From an uncultured Robiginitomaculum sp. (GTDB lineage: Bacteria; Pseudomonadota; Alphaproteobacteria; Caulobacterales; Maricaulaceae): a DNA stretch of 6,628 nt. The notes under the pieces are model-generated. The model made no database searches. It had not been told where the DNA came from and saw only the letters and a program-made list of their open reading frames with translations. A program made the translations under genes and the position numbers. The DNA lies in NCBI GenBank assembly GCA_938003555.1, contig CALKXN010000115.1:1-6628 (forward strand), given 5' to 3'. This document shows, piece after piece, positions 1 through 6,332 of this stretch (positions within the stretch are counted from its first letter, which is position 1; each line of letters begins with the position of its first letter).

Positions 1-1
1 T

Positions 2-226
2 AAACGCTATGATGAAAAAAGAGATATGTTTTTAGAGTCGCAAGGCTATACGGTTTTGCGTTTCTCAAACGATAGCGTTTATGATTGCTCAGATCGTGTC
101 ATCGATATTCTTTGTGATGCCGCTGGCATCGACCCCCACCCTCAATCCCTCCCCACAGGGGGGAGGGAGGCGAAAGATTTGATTTCGCCTCTTAAAACTC
201 AAATTATAGAAGGCCAACATGGCTGA
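2..226 (+). CDS. DUF559 domain protein (Vsr-like endonuclease fold), C-terminal part only
   Basis: The frame is open from the left edge and ends at TGA 224-226, so only about 74 C-terminal residues are visible. The pattern YDEKRD, then FLESQGYTVLRF and a following N, matches the end of the DUF559 domain, a small PD-(D/E)XK/Vsr-related nuclease-like family. The usual family signature is a conserved Asp-x-x-Arg, then 'GY-x-VLRF-x-N'. The catalytic core lies upstream and cannot be judged. An ATG at 26 lies inside the conserved domain and is not the true start. After about residue 44 of the visible part, the tail (DPHPQSLPTGGRE onward) is encoded by a double hairpin and does not look like domain sequence. 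The stop overlaps the glyS start by 8 bases, which suggests translational coupling. By position it probably lies between glyQ and glyS, but glyQ is not in view. The biological role of these proteins is uncertain. Confidence 0.75.
   Translation, partial: KRYDEKRDMFLESQGYTVLRFSNDSVYDCSDRVIDILCDAAGIDPHPQSLPTGGREAKDLISPLKTQIIEGQHG
133..191. repeat. Double-hairpin palindromic repeat (REP-like) at the DUF559 gene end / glyS leader
   Basis: Two adjacent perfect inverted repeats are visible. The first pairs TCCCTCCCC (146-154) with GGGGAGGGA (160-168) around a 5-base loop. The second pairs GAGGCGAAA (167-175) with TTTCGCCTC (183-191) around a 7-base loop. The two stems share bases 167-168, so they would compete or stack. 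The C-rich/G-rich arms resemble short palindromic repeats common in alphaproteobacterial genomes. There is no T-run after the second stem, so it does not look like an intrinsic terminator. The element is translated as the tail of the DUF559 protein and ends 27 bases before the glyS ATG. Its status as a dispersed repeat is inferred, because only one copy is in this window. Confidence 0.6.
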
Positions 227-2573
227 ATTTCTCCTCGAAATACGATCCGAAGAAATCCCGGCGCGGATGCAAAAGCGTGCAGGTAGCGATCTTGAAAAAA
301 TGGTCACGGACGGTTTGAAAAAAGCTGGACTCACCGTGGATAATGCGCGCTCATTTTATGGGCCGCGCCGCCTCACTTATGTGGCCGATATTCCGGCGCG
401 CAGTCCGGATGTATCTGAAGAACGCAAGGGCCCGCGTGTGGGCTCACCGGAGCAGGCGCTCGCCGGATTTATGCGCGGGGCGGGACTGTCTGATATATCC
501 GAGGCGGAAATTCGTAACGACCCGAAAAAGGGTGAGTTTTATGTCGCTGTCGTGAAGTCTGAGGGTCGCAATAGCTCTGACATCATCGCCGCGCTAATCC
601 CCGAAATTATGGGGAAATTCCCGTGGCCGAAACAGATGAAGAGCGGCAGTTCGTCCTTTCGTTGGGTGCGGCCTTTATCGTCGATCATTGCGCTATTGGA
701 TGGCCATATCGTGCCGTTCACCGTGGGCGGCATAGAGGCGGGCAATGTGACCGAGGGGCATCGTCGTATGGCCAAAGGCCCGTTCACGATTGAGACTTTT
801 AAAAACTATGAAGCGGCTTTGCAAAAAGGCTGTGTCGTGCTCGACGCCGAGGATCGCAAAGCGGCGATCATGGACGGCGCGGTGAAAGCTTGCGCGGCCA
901 AAGGATTGGAACTGGTCGAGGACGCCGGACTTCTGGACGAAGTCGCGGGTCTGGCGGAATATCCAATTGTAATTTTAGGCGATATGGACCCAAGCTTTTT
1001 AGAGCTTCCGGGTGAGGTCATTCGCTTGTCGATGCGCACGCATCAGAAATACTTTGCGGTACGTGATCCAAAAAGTGGAAAGCTCGCGCCGAATTTTGTG
1101 GTTGTCGCCAACCAAAAAGCGCCTGATGGCGGCAAAGCGATTGCAGCGGGCAATAGCCGCGTCCTGTCCGCGCGCCTTGCTGATGCGCAATTCTTTCAGA
1201 GCGAAGATGCCAAGAAACAACTAATCGACTATTACGATAAATTAGACACGGTTGTGTTTCATAAAAAGCTGGGCTCAATCCGTGATAAAGCCGAGCGTGT
1301 TGCTGCGCTGGCGCGCGAACTTGCGCCAATCGTCGGCGCAGATGCCGACGCCGCAGAGCAGGCGGCAAAGCTGGCCAAATGTGATTTAGTCACAAATATG
1401 GTGATTGAGTTTACATCGCTACAAGGGCAAATTGGGCGGTTGATGTATGAGCGGGAGAATTCCCAAATTAGTCCTCATCCTGAGGCTGACCGTCAGGTCA
1501 GGGACTCGAAGGGCGAGGGCGGGCACACTAACGCCGTCCTTCGAGACGCAGCCAAGGCTGCTCCTCAGGATGAGGTTCAGTTTAGTGACGCGGCTAAGGG
1601 CTCCATCGCCTCCGCCATCGAAGACCACTACAAACCTCAAGGGCCAAGCGACGCTGTGCCCACCGAGCCTGTGGCGATTGCCGTAGCGCTGGCCGATAAG
1701 CTCGACACGCTTGTGGGCTTTTGGGCGATTGATGAAAAGCCGACAGGGTCGAAGGATCCATTTGCATTGCGCCGTGCGGCGCTTGGCGTTGTGCGGATTA
1801 TTTTGGAGAATGGTACCCGTTTGAACGTCTTTTCAATCGTTTTTGCGAAAGTGTTTCCAGCCATTATTGCGCGAATTGTTGCTACGGATAGTTTAGACAG
1901 AGCAAATTCGATTAGGGTCGCCTATGAGGCAAACGCGATAACTCGCGGAGCGCTAGATACAATTATTAGAGAAGAGAAAAGCTATGTTGCCGCCATTCAA
2001 AAAGCTACTAAGTCTCAAGAAGGCGTGAGCGGTGTTGCAAAATTATCGAATAACCTCCTGGCCTTCATTCTAGATCGTCTCAAAGGCACCCTCCGCGACC
2101 AAGGTATGCACCATGACGTTATCGACGCGGTCTATGCGGGTGCAGGCGATGACCTGCTCGACATCTCCAACCGCGTCCTCGCGCTACAGTCCTTTATTGA
2201 TACAGATGACGGCGCAAACCTGCTGGCTGGATATAAGCGCGCGGCGAATATTTTGCGGGCTGAGGATAAAAAAGACGCTCTTCCGGATATGACTGTGCCC
2301 GTCGATTCGGCCAAATCATCACATGATTCCGAGCGCGCCTTAATTGGTATGCTGGAATCGGTCAGACCAAAAATTTCGAGCGCTTTGGAGGCAGAGTCAT
2401 ATAGCGATGCCATGACAGCGCTATCATCGCTTCGTATACCAATTGACGCCTTTTTCGATGATGTGATGGTGAACGATGATGATGCAGATATTCGCGCAAA
2501 TCGTCTTAGACTTCTTGGCATGATACGTGATACGGCCCGCGATATAGCGGACTTTGACGCATTGGACGGTTAG
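219..2573 (+). CDS. glyS: Glycine--tRNA ligase beta subunit
   Basis: This is the beta subunit of the bacterial alpha2beta2 glycyl-tRNA synthetase. It recognises tRNA-Gly and works in the cytoplasm with the catalytic alpha subunit GlyQ to charge glycine. Family landmarks in order are: N-terminal EFLLEIRSEEIPARM (3-17), RTHQKYFAVRD (from 273), KCDLVTNMVIEFTSLQG (about 390-406), ADKLDTLVGF (about 492-501), DPFALRRAALG (513-523), a DRLK-x6-DQG segment in the C-terminal body, and RANRLRLL (from 759) in the C-terminal anticodon-binding region. The start is supported by AGAAGG at 208-213, five bases before ATG, and by the N-terminal motif. At 784 residues it is longer than the roughly 690 of E. coli GlyS. 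Two regions explain most of the excess: a 38-codon in-frame palindromic insertion (419-456) and an approximately 80-residue linker (533-612) where E. coli has about 30. The frame is intact throughout, so the gene is probably functional. Confidence 0.97.
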   Translation: MAEFLLEIRSEEIPARMQKRAGSDLEKMVTDGLKKAGLTVDNARSFYGPRRLTYVADIPARSPDVSEERKGPRVGSPEQALAGFMRGAGLSDISEAEIRNDPKKGEFYVAVVKSEGRNSSDIIAALIPEIMGKFPWPKQMKSGSSSFRWVRPLSSIIALLDGHIVPFTVGGIEAGNVTEGHRRMAKGPFTIETFKNYEAALQKGCVVLDAEDRKAAIMDGAVKACAAKGLELVEDAGLLDEVAGLAEYPIVILGDMDPSFLELPGEVIRLSMRTHQKYFAVRDPKSGKLAPNFVVVANQKAPDGGKAIAAGNSRVLSARLADAQFFQSEDAKKQLIDYYDKLDTVVFHKKLGSIRDKAERVAALARELAPIVGADADAAEQAAKLAKCDLVTNMVIEFTSLQGQIGRLMYERENSQISPHPEADRQVRDSKGEGGHTNAVLRDAAKAAPQDEVQFSDAAKGSIASAIEDHYKPQGPSDAVPTEPVAIAVALADKLDTLVGFWAIDEKPTGSKDPFALRRAALGVVRIILENGTRLNVFSIVFAKVFPAIIARIVATDSLDRANSIRVAYEANAITRGALDTIIREEKSYVAAIQKATKSQEGVSGVAKLSNNLLAFILDRLKGTLRDQGMHHDVIDAVYAGAGDDLLDISNRVLALQSFIDTDDGANLLAGYKRAANILRAEDKKDALPDMTVPVDSAKSSHDSERALIGMLESVRPKISSALEAESYSDAMTALSSLRIPIDAFFDDVMVNDDDADIRANRLRLLGMIRDTARDIADFDALDG
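1473..1581. repeat. In-frame palindromic element inserted in glyS, flanked by TTAGT direct repeats
   Basis: The outer arms are a perfect 13-base inverted repeat, CCTCATCCTGAGG (1473-1485) and CCTCAGGATGAGG (1563-1575). An inner stem pairs CTCGAAGGGCG (1505-1515) with CGTCCTTCGAG (1535-1545), with one G-T pair. Two side hairpins lie between the stems: TGACC/GGTCA (1487-1491/1496-1500) and GCAGCC/GGCTGC (1548-1553/1556-1561). The result is a branched cruciform. TTAGT occurs at 1468-1472 and 1582-1586, like a target duplication. The distance between copies is 114 bases, or 38 codons, so the reading frame is kept. The CTCATCCTGAGG and CTTCGAGACG motifs resemble a repeat family often seen between genes in Alphaproteobacteria (from memory, not searched). 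The inserted residues (about 419-456) are polar and rich in Gly, Asp, Lys and Ala, and they interrupt the segment between LQGQIG and the AIEDHYKP motif. Confidence 0.85.
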
Positions 2574-2623
2574 GCTTTTAATTCAAATCGCCGCCGTTCA
2601 TTGTCGTCTAAACGGAGTGTATT

Positions 2624-5275
2624 ATGACCAAATGGGTTTACAATTTCGGCGGCGGTAGCGCCGAAGGTAAAACGGGGCTTAAAAATCTTCTGGGCGGGAA
2701 GGGCGCGAATTTGGCCGAAATGGCCAATTTGGGCCTGCCGGTGCCCCCGGGATTTACGCTTACCACAGAAGTCTGCACAGCCTTTTACGATAATGATAAA
2801 AGCTATCCAACCGAGCTAACCGACCAAGTCGAGGCCTCGCTGAAAGCGCTTGAGACGCAGGCTGGTAAAGGCTTTGGCGAGAAATCCAACCCGCTTCTTG
2901 TTAGCGTTCGCTCTGGCGCGCGCGCGTCCATGCCGGGCATGATGGATACGGTTTTGAATTTGGGCCTAAATGACGAGACCGCAGAGGGGCTTGCGGCTCT
3001 ATCCGGGGATCGCCGTTTTGCGCTTGATAGCTATCGCCGTTTTATCACCATGTATTCCAATGTCGTGCTGGGTATGCATCACCACACATTCGAAGACATC
3101 CTAGAAAATTACAAAGACGATCACGGCTATATGCTCGATACAGAGTTAACCGCCGAGGATTGGGCCGCGCTGATTGTGGATTATAAGCTGGCCGTGAAAA
3201 ACAAGCTAGGCCGCGATTTTCCGCAAGACCCCAAAGAGCAGCTTTGGGGCGCGATTGACGCTGTCTTTGGCAGTTGGATGAATGACCGCGCGATCGTCTA
3301 TCGCCGTCTCCAAGACATCCCCGCAAGTTGGGGGACGGCCGTGACCGTGCAAGCCATGGTGTTTGGCAATATGGGCGAGACATCGGCTACCGGCGTGGCC
3401 TTTACCCGCGATCCGTCAACGGGCGCAAATAGCTATTACGGCGAGTTTCTGATTAACGCCCAAGGCGAAGATGTTGTGGCGGGCATTCGCACACCGCAAA
3501 CGCTAACTAAAGTGGCGCGCGAAGAGATGGGCGATATAGAGCCGTCCATGGAAGAAGCACTACCCGAAGTTTACGGGCAGCTTGCCGCTGTCTTTGATAA
3601 ACTTGAAAGTCATTACCGCGACATGCAGGACATTGAATTTACTGTGGAGCGCGGCAAATTATGGATGCTGCAAACCCGAACGGGCAAACGCACGGCGCGC
3701 GCCGCGCTTAAAATCGCGGTTGATATGGCGCAGAACGGCATGATTACACAAGACGAAGCCATTATGCGGGTTGAGCCAAGCTCGCTTGATCAATTGCTCC
3801 ATCCCACGCTCGACCCTGACGCGCCGCGCGATATTATCGCCACCGGCCTTCCGGCGTCACCAGGCGCGGCCATTGGCACCGTTGTGTTCTCGTCTGATGA
3901 GGCAGAAGTGCTGGCTAAGGGCGGGCAAAAAGTGATTTTGGTGCGCGTCGAAACATCGCCCGAGGATATTCACGGCATGCACGCTGCCGAGGCGATTGTA
4001 ACGGCGCGCGGAGGCATGACCTCTCACGCCGCGGTTGTTGCGCGCGGCATGGGCACGCCATGCGTTTCCGGCGCGGGGCAAATCCGCATTGACTATGACG
4101 CGCAGGAGTTCACCGTCATGGGCCGCACCGTCAAAGCCGGCGAAACAATCACTGTCGACGGCGCATCTGGCCAAGTTTTGGCAGGCGAAGCGAAAATGAT
4201 ACAGCCCGAAATGAGCGGTGATTTTGCCACGTTAATGGCGTGGGCCGATGCCAAGCGCACATTGCGCGTTCGCACTAATGCTGAAACGCCGCTGGATGTT
4301 CAAACGGCCAAAGATTTCGGCGCAGAAGGCATTGGCCTGTGCCGCACGGAACATATGTTCTTTGAGGCGTCGCGTCTGGGCTATTTTCGCGAAATGATTT
4401 TGGCCGAAGATGAGCCGGGCCGCCGCGCCGCGCTGGATAAAATTCTGCCTGTGCAGCGCGATGACTTTGCCGCGATTTTCCGCATTATGGGTGATTTGCC
4501 CTGTACAATTCGCCTGCTTGATCCGCCGCTGCATGAATTTCTGCCCCACGGCGAAGATGATGTGAAAGCGGTCGCTGAGGCGACGGGCTTGCCTGTGGGT
4601 GACCTCATGGCGCGGGCGCGCGAATTGGATGAGACCAATCCGATGCTCGGCCATCGCGGCTGCCGCCTCGGGATTAGCTATCCGGAAATTTATGAGATGC
4701 AAGCGCGCGCGATTTTAGAGGCGCAAGTTTTGGTCGGTAAAGAAACAGGCAAAATGCCAATTGCCGAGATTATGATTCCGCTCGTAAGCGTCGCCAAAGA
4801 GCTTGAAATTCTAGCTGAGAAGATTGCTGCCGTGGCCAATGAGGTCGAAGGCGACCCGAAATATGTCATCGGCACAATGATTGAGCTGCCGCGCGCAGCC
4901 CTTCGCGCAGGCGATATTGCGAAGACCGCGGAGTTCTTTAGCTTCGGGACAAATGACCTGACGCAAACGACATTTGGCCTCTCGCGTGATGATGCCGGGC
5001 GATTCTTGCCTGATTATGTCGCGCAAGGCATTTTGGACAAAGATCCCTTTGTGACGCTGGATCAAAACGGCGTTGGGGATCTAATCGAAATTGCTGAGCA
5101 GCGTGGCCGCGCGACTCGCAAAGGCATGAAAATGGGCATTTGCGGCGAACATGGCGGCGACCCGGCTTCGATTCGCTTCTGTCATAATGCGGGCCTGAAC
5201 TACGTCTCTTGTAGCCCTTATCGCGTGCCCATTGCCCGACTTGCGGCCGCGCAGGCCGCTATTTCCAAGAATTAG
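2624..5275 (+). CDS. ppdK: Pyruvate, phosphate dikinase
   Basis: The enzyme reversibly converts ATP, phosphate and pyruvate to AMP, pyrophosphate and PEP in the cytoplasm. The length (883 residues) is normal for bacterial PPDK. The N-terminal ATP-grasp domain (about 1-340) opens with the GGKGANLAEM glycine loop near residues 24-33. The central swivelling domain holds GGMTSHAAVVARGMG, with the phosphorylated His468 and, two residues before it, Thr466. The C-terminal PEP/pyruvate barrel has Arg574 (GLCRTEHMF), Arg630 (RLLDPPLHEFLP), Glu754 (MIELPRAAL), Asp778 (FGTNDLTQ) and Cys840 (GICGEHGGD). These match His455, Arg561, Arg617, Glu745, Asp769 and Cys831 of the Clostridium symbiosum enzyme. GGAG at 2614-2617 lies six bases before ATG. 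The gene follows glyS by 50 bases with no visible terminator, so read-through is possible. Thr466 is the residue targeted by DUF299 regulatory kinase/phosphorylases in related enzymes, but no such partner is in the window. Confidence 0.98.
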   Translation: MTKWVYNFGGGSAEGKTGLKNLLGGKGANLAEMANLGLPVPPGFTLTTEVCTAFYDNDKSYPTELTDQVEASLKALETQAGKGFGEKSNPLLVSVRSGARASMPGMMDTVLNLGLNDETAEGLAALSGDRRFALDSYRRFITMYSNVVLGMHHHTFEDILENYKDDHGYMLDTELTAEDWAALIVDYKLAVKNKLGRDFPQDPKEQLWGAIDAVFGSWMNDRAIVYRRLQDIPASWGTAVTVQAMVFGNMGETSATGVAFTRDPSTGANSYYGEFLINAQGEDVVAGIRTPQTLTKVAREEMGDIEPSMEEALPEVYGQLAAVFDKLESHYRDMQDIEFTVERGKLWMLQTRTGKRTARAALKIAVDMAQNGMITQDEAIMRVEPSSLDQLLHPTLDPDAPRDIIATGLPASPGAAIGTVVFSSDEAEVLAKGGQKVILVRVETSPEDIHGMHAAEAIVTARGGMTSHAAVVARGMGTPCVSGAGQIRIDYDAQEFTVMGRTVKAGETITVDGASGQVLAGEAKMIQPEMSGDFATLMAWADAKRTLRVRTNAETPLDVQTAKDFGAEGIGLCRTEHMFFEASRLGYFREMILAEDEPGRRAALDKILPVQRDDFAAIFRIMGDLPCTIRLLDPPLHEFLPHGEDDVKAVAEATGLPVGDLMARARELDETNPMLGHRGCRLGISYPEIYEMQARAILEAQVLVGKETGKMPIAEIMIPLVSVAKELEILAEKIAAVANEVEGDPKYVIGTMIELPRAALRAGDIAKTAEFFSFGTNDLTQTTFGLSRDDAGRFLPDYVAQGILDKDPFVTLDQNGVGDLIEIAEQRGRATRKGMKMGICGEHGGDPASIRFCHNAGLNYVSCSPYRVPIARLAAAQAAISKN

Positions 5276-5332
5276 GGTGTCGTTTCTAACATGCGGTTTT
5301 AAATCGTATCAGATGTTACGAATAACGAAGTT

Positions 5333-5340
5333 TTAACCAT
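5333..5340 (+). promoter_or_regulatory. Possible CtrA half-site (TTAACCAT)
   Basis: TTAACCAT matches the CtrA/SciP-type half-box described for alphaproteobacterial cell-cycle promoters. It lies 183 bases before the hydrolase start, which is far for direct activation unless the transcript has a long leader. An 8-base match alone is weak evidence. Confidence 0.3.
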
Positions 5341-5355
5341 AACCCGCTTTAGGGG

Positions 5356-5381
5356 ACGCGGCCCATAAATATAGGCCGTGT
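5356..5381. other. Short inverted repeat in the ppdK-hydrolase gap
   Basis: ACGCGGCC (5356-5363) pairs with GGCCGTGT (5374-5381) over 8 base pairs including one G-T. The loop is a 10-base AT-rich stretch, CATAAATATA. No T-run follows, so it is a poor fit to an intrinsic terminator. It could be a dyad operator around an AT-rich promoter element, or a weak transcript-end structure for ppdK. Confidence 0.35.
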
Positions 5382-5431
5382 GACCTGTGTTACGAATAGA
5401 ACAGGGGCGTTCTGCAAGTTTGCGACTGTTG

Positions 5432-5446
5432 TTAAGTTTAAATTAG
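5432..5446 (+). promoter_or_regulatory. Possible full CtrA box (TTAA-N7-TTAG)
   Basis: TTAA at 5432-5435, seven bases, then TTAG at 5443-5446 match the CtrA consensus TTAA-N7-TTAA at seven of eight positions. The site is 77-91 bases before the hydrolase ATG, where an activator overlapping a -35 region could plausibly sit. I could not find a convincing -10 to go with it. Control of a peptidoglycan hydrolase by the cell-cycle regulator is an inference. Confidence 0.4.
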
Positions 5447-5522
5447 GACTTGATTGGCGCGATTTTAGCATTATGTCCCGCAAGACTGAATTTTTTGGCT
5501 CATTTGAGCTAAGGAGATATGT

Positions 5523-6236
5523 ATGACGAAGCGCATTTTACGCTACGCTGGAACAGGATTAGCCTGCGCCGCCGCATTTGGCGCCGTGCTTGCTTTGCCT
5601 GTCATAAGCAATGCAGCGTCCACACATGTCCTTCCCGCGCAGGTGCAAGCCTTTGACGCGTTCGAAGCCTCCCCTTCTATTCCTGACCATGCCGGGGCGA
5701 AACTCGCGGCGCTTCATTTGGAAACCAGCGCAGCGCAGCGTGATGCTCTCGCGCTTTCCGGCCTTCCAACGCTTCGCTACAGCACGATTAAAAATGCTGA
5801 GCTGGCCCGTAATGAACGCATGTGCATGGCAAGTGCGATTTATTACGAGTCACGCAGTGATCCATTGTCCGGCCAAAAAGCCGTGGCCGAAGTCGTTTTA
5901 AACCGCGTGGCCTCAAAACATTTTCCTGATTCTGTCTGCGGCGTCGTCTATCAAGGCTCAGAGCGCAGCACAGGTTGTCAGTTCTCATTTACCTGTGACG
6001 GATCACTCGAAACGCCCGTCAAGGGCAAAGCGTGGAGCCGCTCTATGCGCCTCGCCGATTATGCTCTGTCCGGCGCGCATAAGTCGATGACTGCGAAATC
6101 GACGCATTACCATACCACGCAGGTCAATCCTGTTTGGTCTGCGACACTGACGCCGACCCGTCATATTGGCTCGCATCAATTTTACCGCTTTAAAACGCGC
6201 CGTGAACGTGATCGCGATATCTCTGTCGCGCCTTAG
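5523..6236 (+). CDS. Exported cell wall hydrolase, SleB-type (Hydrolase_2 family)
   Basis: This is a probable peptidoglycan hydrolase of the SleB/CwlJ family (lytic transglycosylase-like in SleB), acting in the periplasm. Residues 1-31 form a signal peptide: basic start MTKRILR, an Ala/Gly/Leu-rich hydrophobic core, and a likely cut after SNA. A linker of about 65 residues follows. The catalytic domain spans about 97-223 and begins NERMCMASAIYYESR with the conserved Glu109. It continues with GQKAVAEVVLNRV, FPDSVCGVVYQG and CQFSFTCDG, then THYHT (His195, His197) and IGSHQFYRF (His218). Four cysteines in the domain (101, 139, 152, 158) could form disulfides after export. The start is fixed by a strong AAGGAG at 5511-5516, six bases before ATG. 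The length of 237 residues is typical of proteobacterial members, which are not sporulation proteins despite the family name. The 247-base upstream gap with candidate control sites suggests its own promoter. Confidence 0.92.
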   Translation: MTKRILRYAGTGLACAAAFGAVLALPVISNAASTHVLPAQVQAFDAFEASPSIPDHAGAKLAALHLETSAAQRDALALSGLPTLRYSTIKNAELARNERMCMASAIYYESRSDPLSGQKAVAEVVLNRVASKHFPDSVCGVVYQGSERSTGCQFSFTCDGSLETPVKGKAWSRSMRLADYALSGAHKSMTAKSTHYHTTQVNPVWSATLTPTRHIGSHQFYRFKTRRERDRDISVAP

Positions 6237-6299
6237 GCCAGCTGCACACTCCCCTTCTATTATTACAAAACGGCCTCCATTGCGGGCTAGTCACAGCTT

Positions 6300-6328
6300 C
6301 TCTCGCCCTTATAAAGGGGCAGGGAGAG
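6300..6328 (+). promoter_or_regulatory. Hairpin covering the Shine-Dalgarno of the acylase gene
   Basis: CTCTC (6300-6304) pairs with GAGAG (6324-6328), and GCCCTT (6305-6310) pairs with AGGGGC (6315-6320, one G-T pair). A three-base bulge (AGG, 6321-6323) separates the two stems and the loop is ATAA. The likely ribosome binding site, AGGGAG at 6321-6326, lies partly within the stem and six bases before ATG 6333. Folding in the mRNA would therefore reduce access to it. The structure could equally be a degenerate palindromic repeat. There is no T-run for a terminator. Confidence 0.45.
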
Positions 6329-6332
6329 CGTT

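Larger units (their letters stand above)
5314..5398 (+). repeat. 11-base direct repeat TGTTACGAATA, two copies 74 bases apart
   Basis: Identical copies of TGTTACGAATA lie at 5314-5324 and 5388-5398, in the gap between ppdK and the cell wall hydrolase gene. The 74-base spacing is close to seven helical turns, so a pair of operator sites on the same DNA face is possible. The hairpin at 5356-5381 and a CtrA-like half-site lie between them. No regulator is recognised from the motif, and the role is inferred from position only. Confidence 0.4.

Noticed and set aside
1447..1686. Alternative + strand frame across the glyS palindromic element, which could suggest a frameshift or gene break.
   Set aside because: The glyS frame is open on both sides and through the element, with conserved motifs resuming right after it. 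There is no need for a frameshift or pseudogene call.
4232..4702. A 156-codon open frame on the - strand within ppdK, and similar antisense frames at 2132-2521, 3045-3383 and 1018-1368.
   Set aside because: All lie inside strongly conserved + strand genes. Their translations show no recognisable domain, and such antisense frames are common in GC-rich genes.
5276..5313. Search for an intrinsic terminator right after ppdK.
   Set aside because: The TTTT near 5297-5300 has no GC-rich stem in front of it. No terminator can be supported, nor in the 50-base glyS-ppdK gap.
5450..5477. Possible sigma70-like promoter TTGATT, 16 bases, TATGTC before the hydrolase gene.
   Set aside because: The -10 matches only about half of the consensus and the spacing is short. 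It is not strong enough to list as a feature.
5669..6261. A 13-base direct repeat CTCCCCTTCTATT at 5669-5681 (inside the hydrolase gene) and 6249-6261 (after it).
   Set aside because: In a window of this size one such match is expected by chance about a third of the time. There is no symmetry or feature at either copy.
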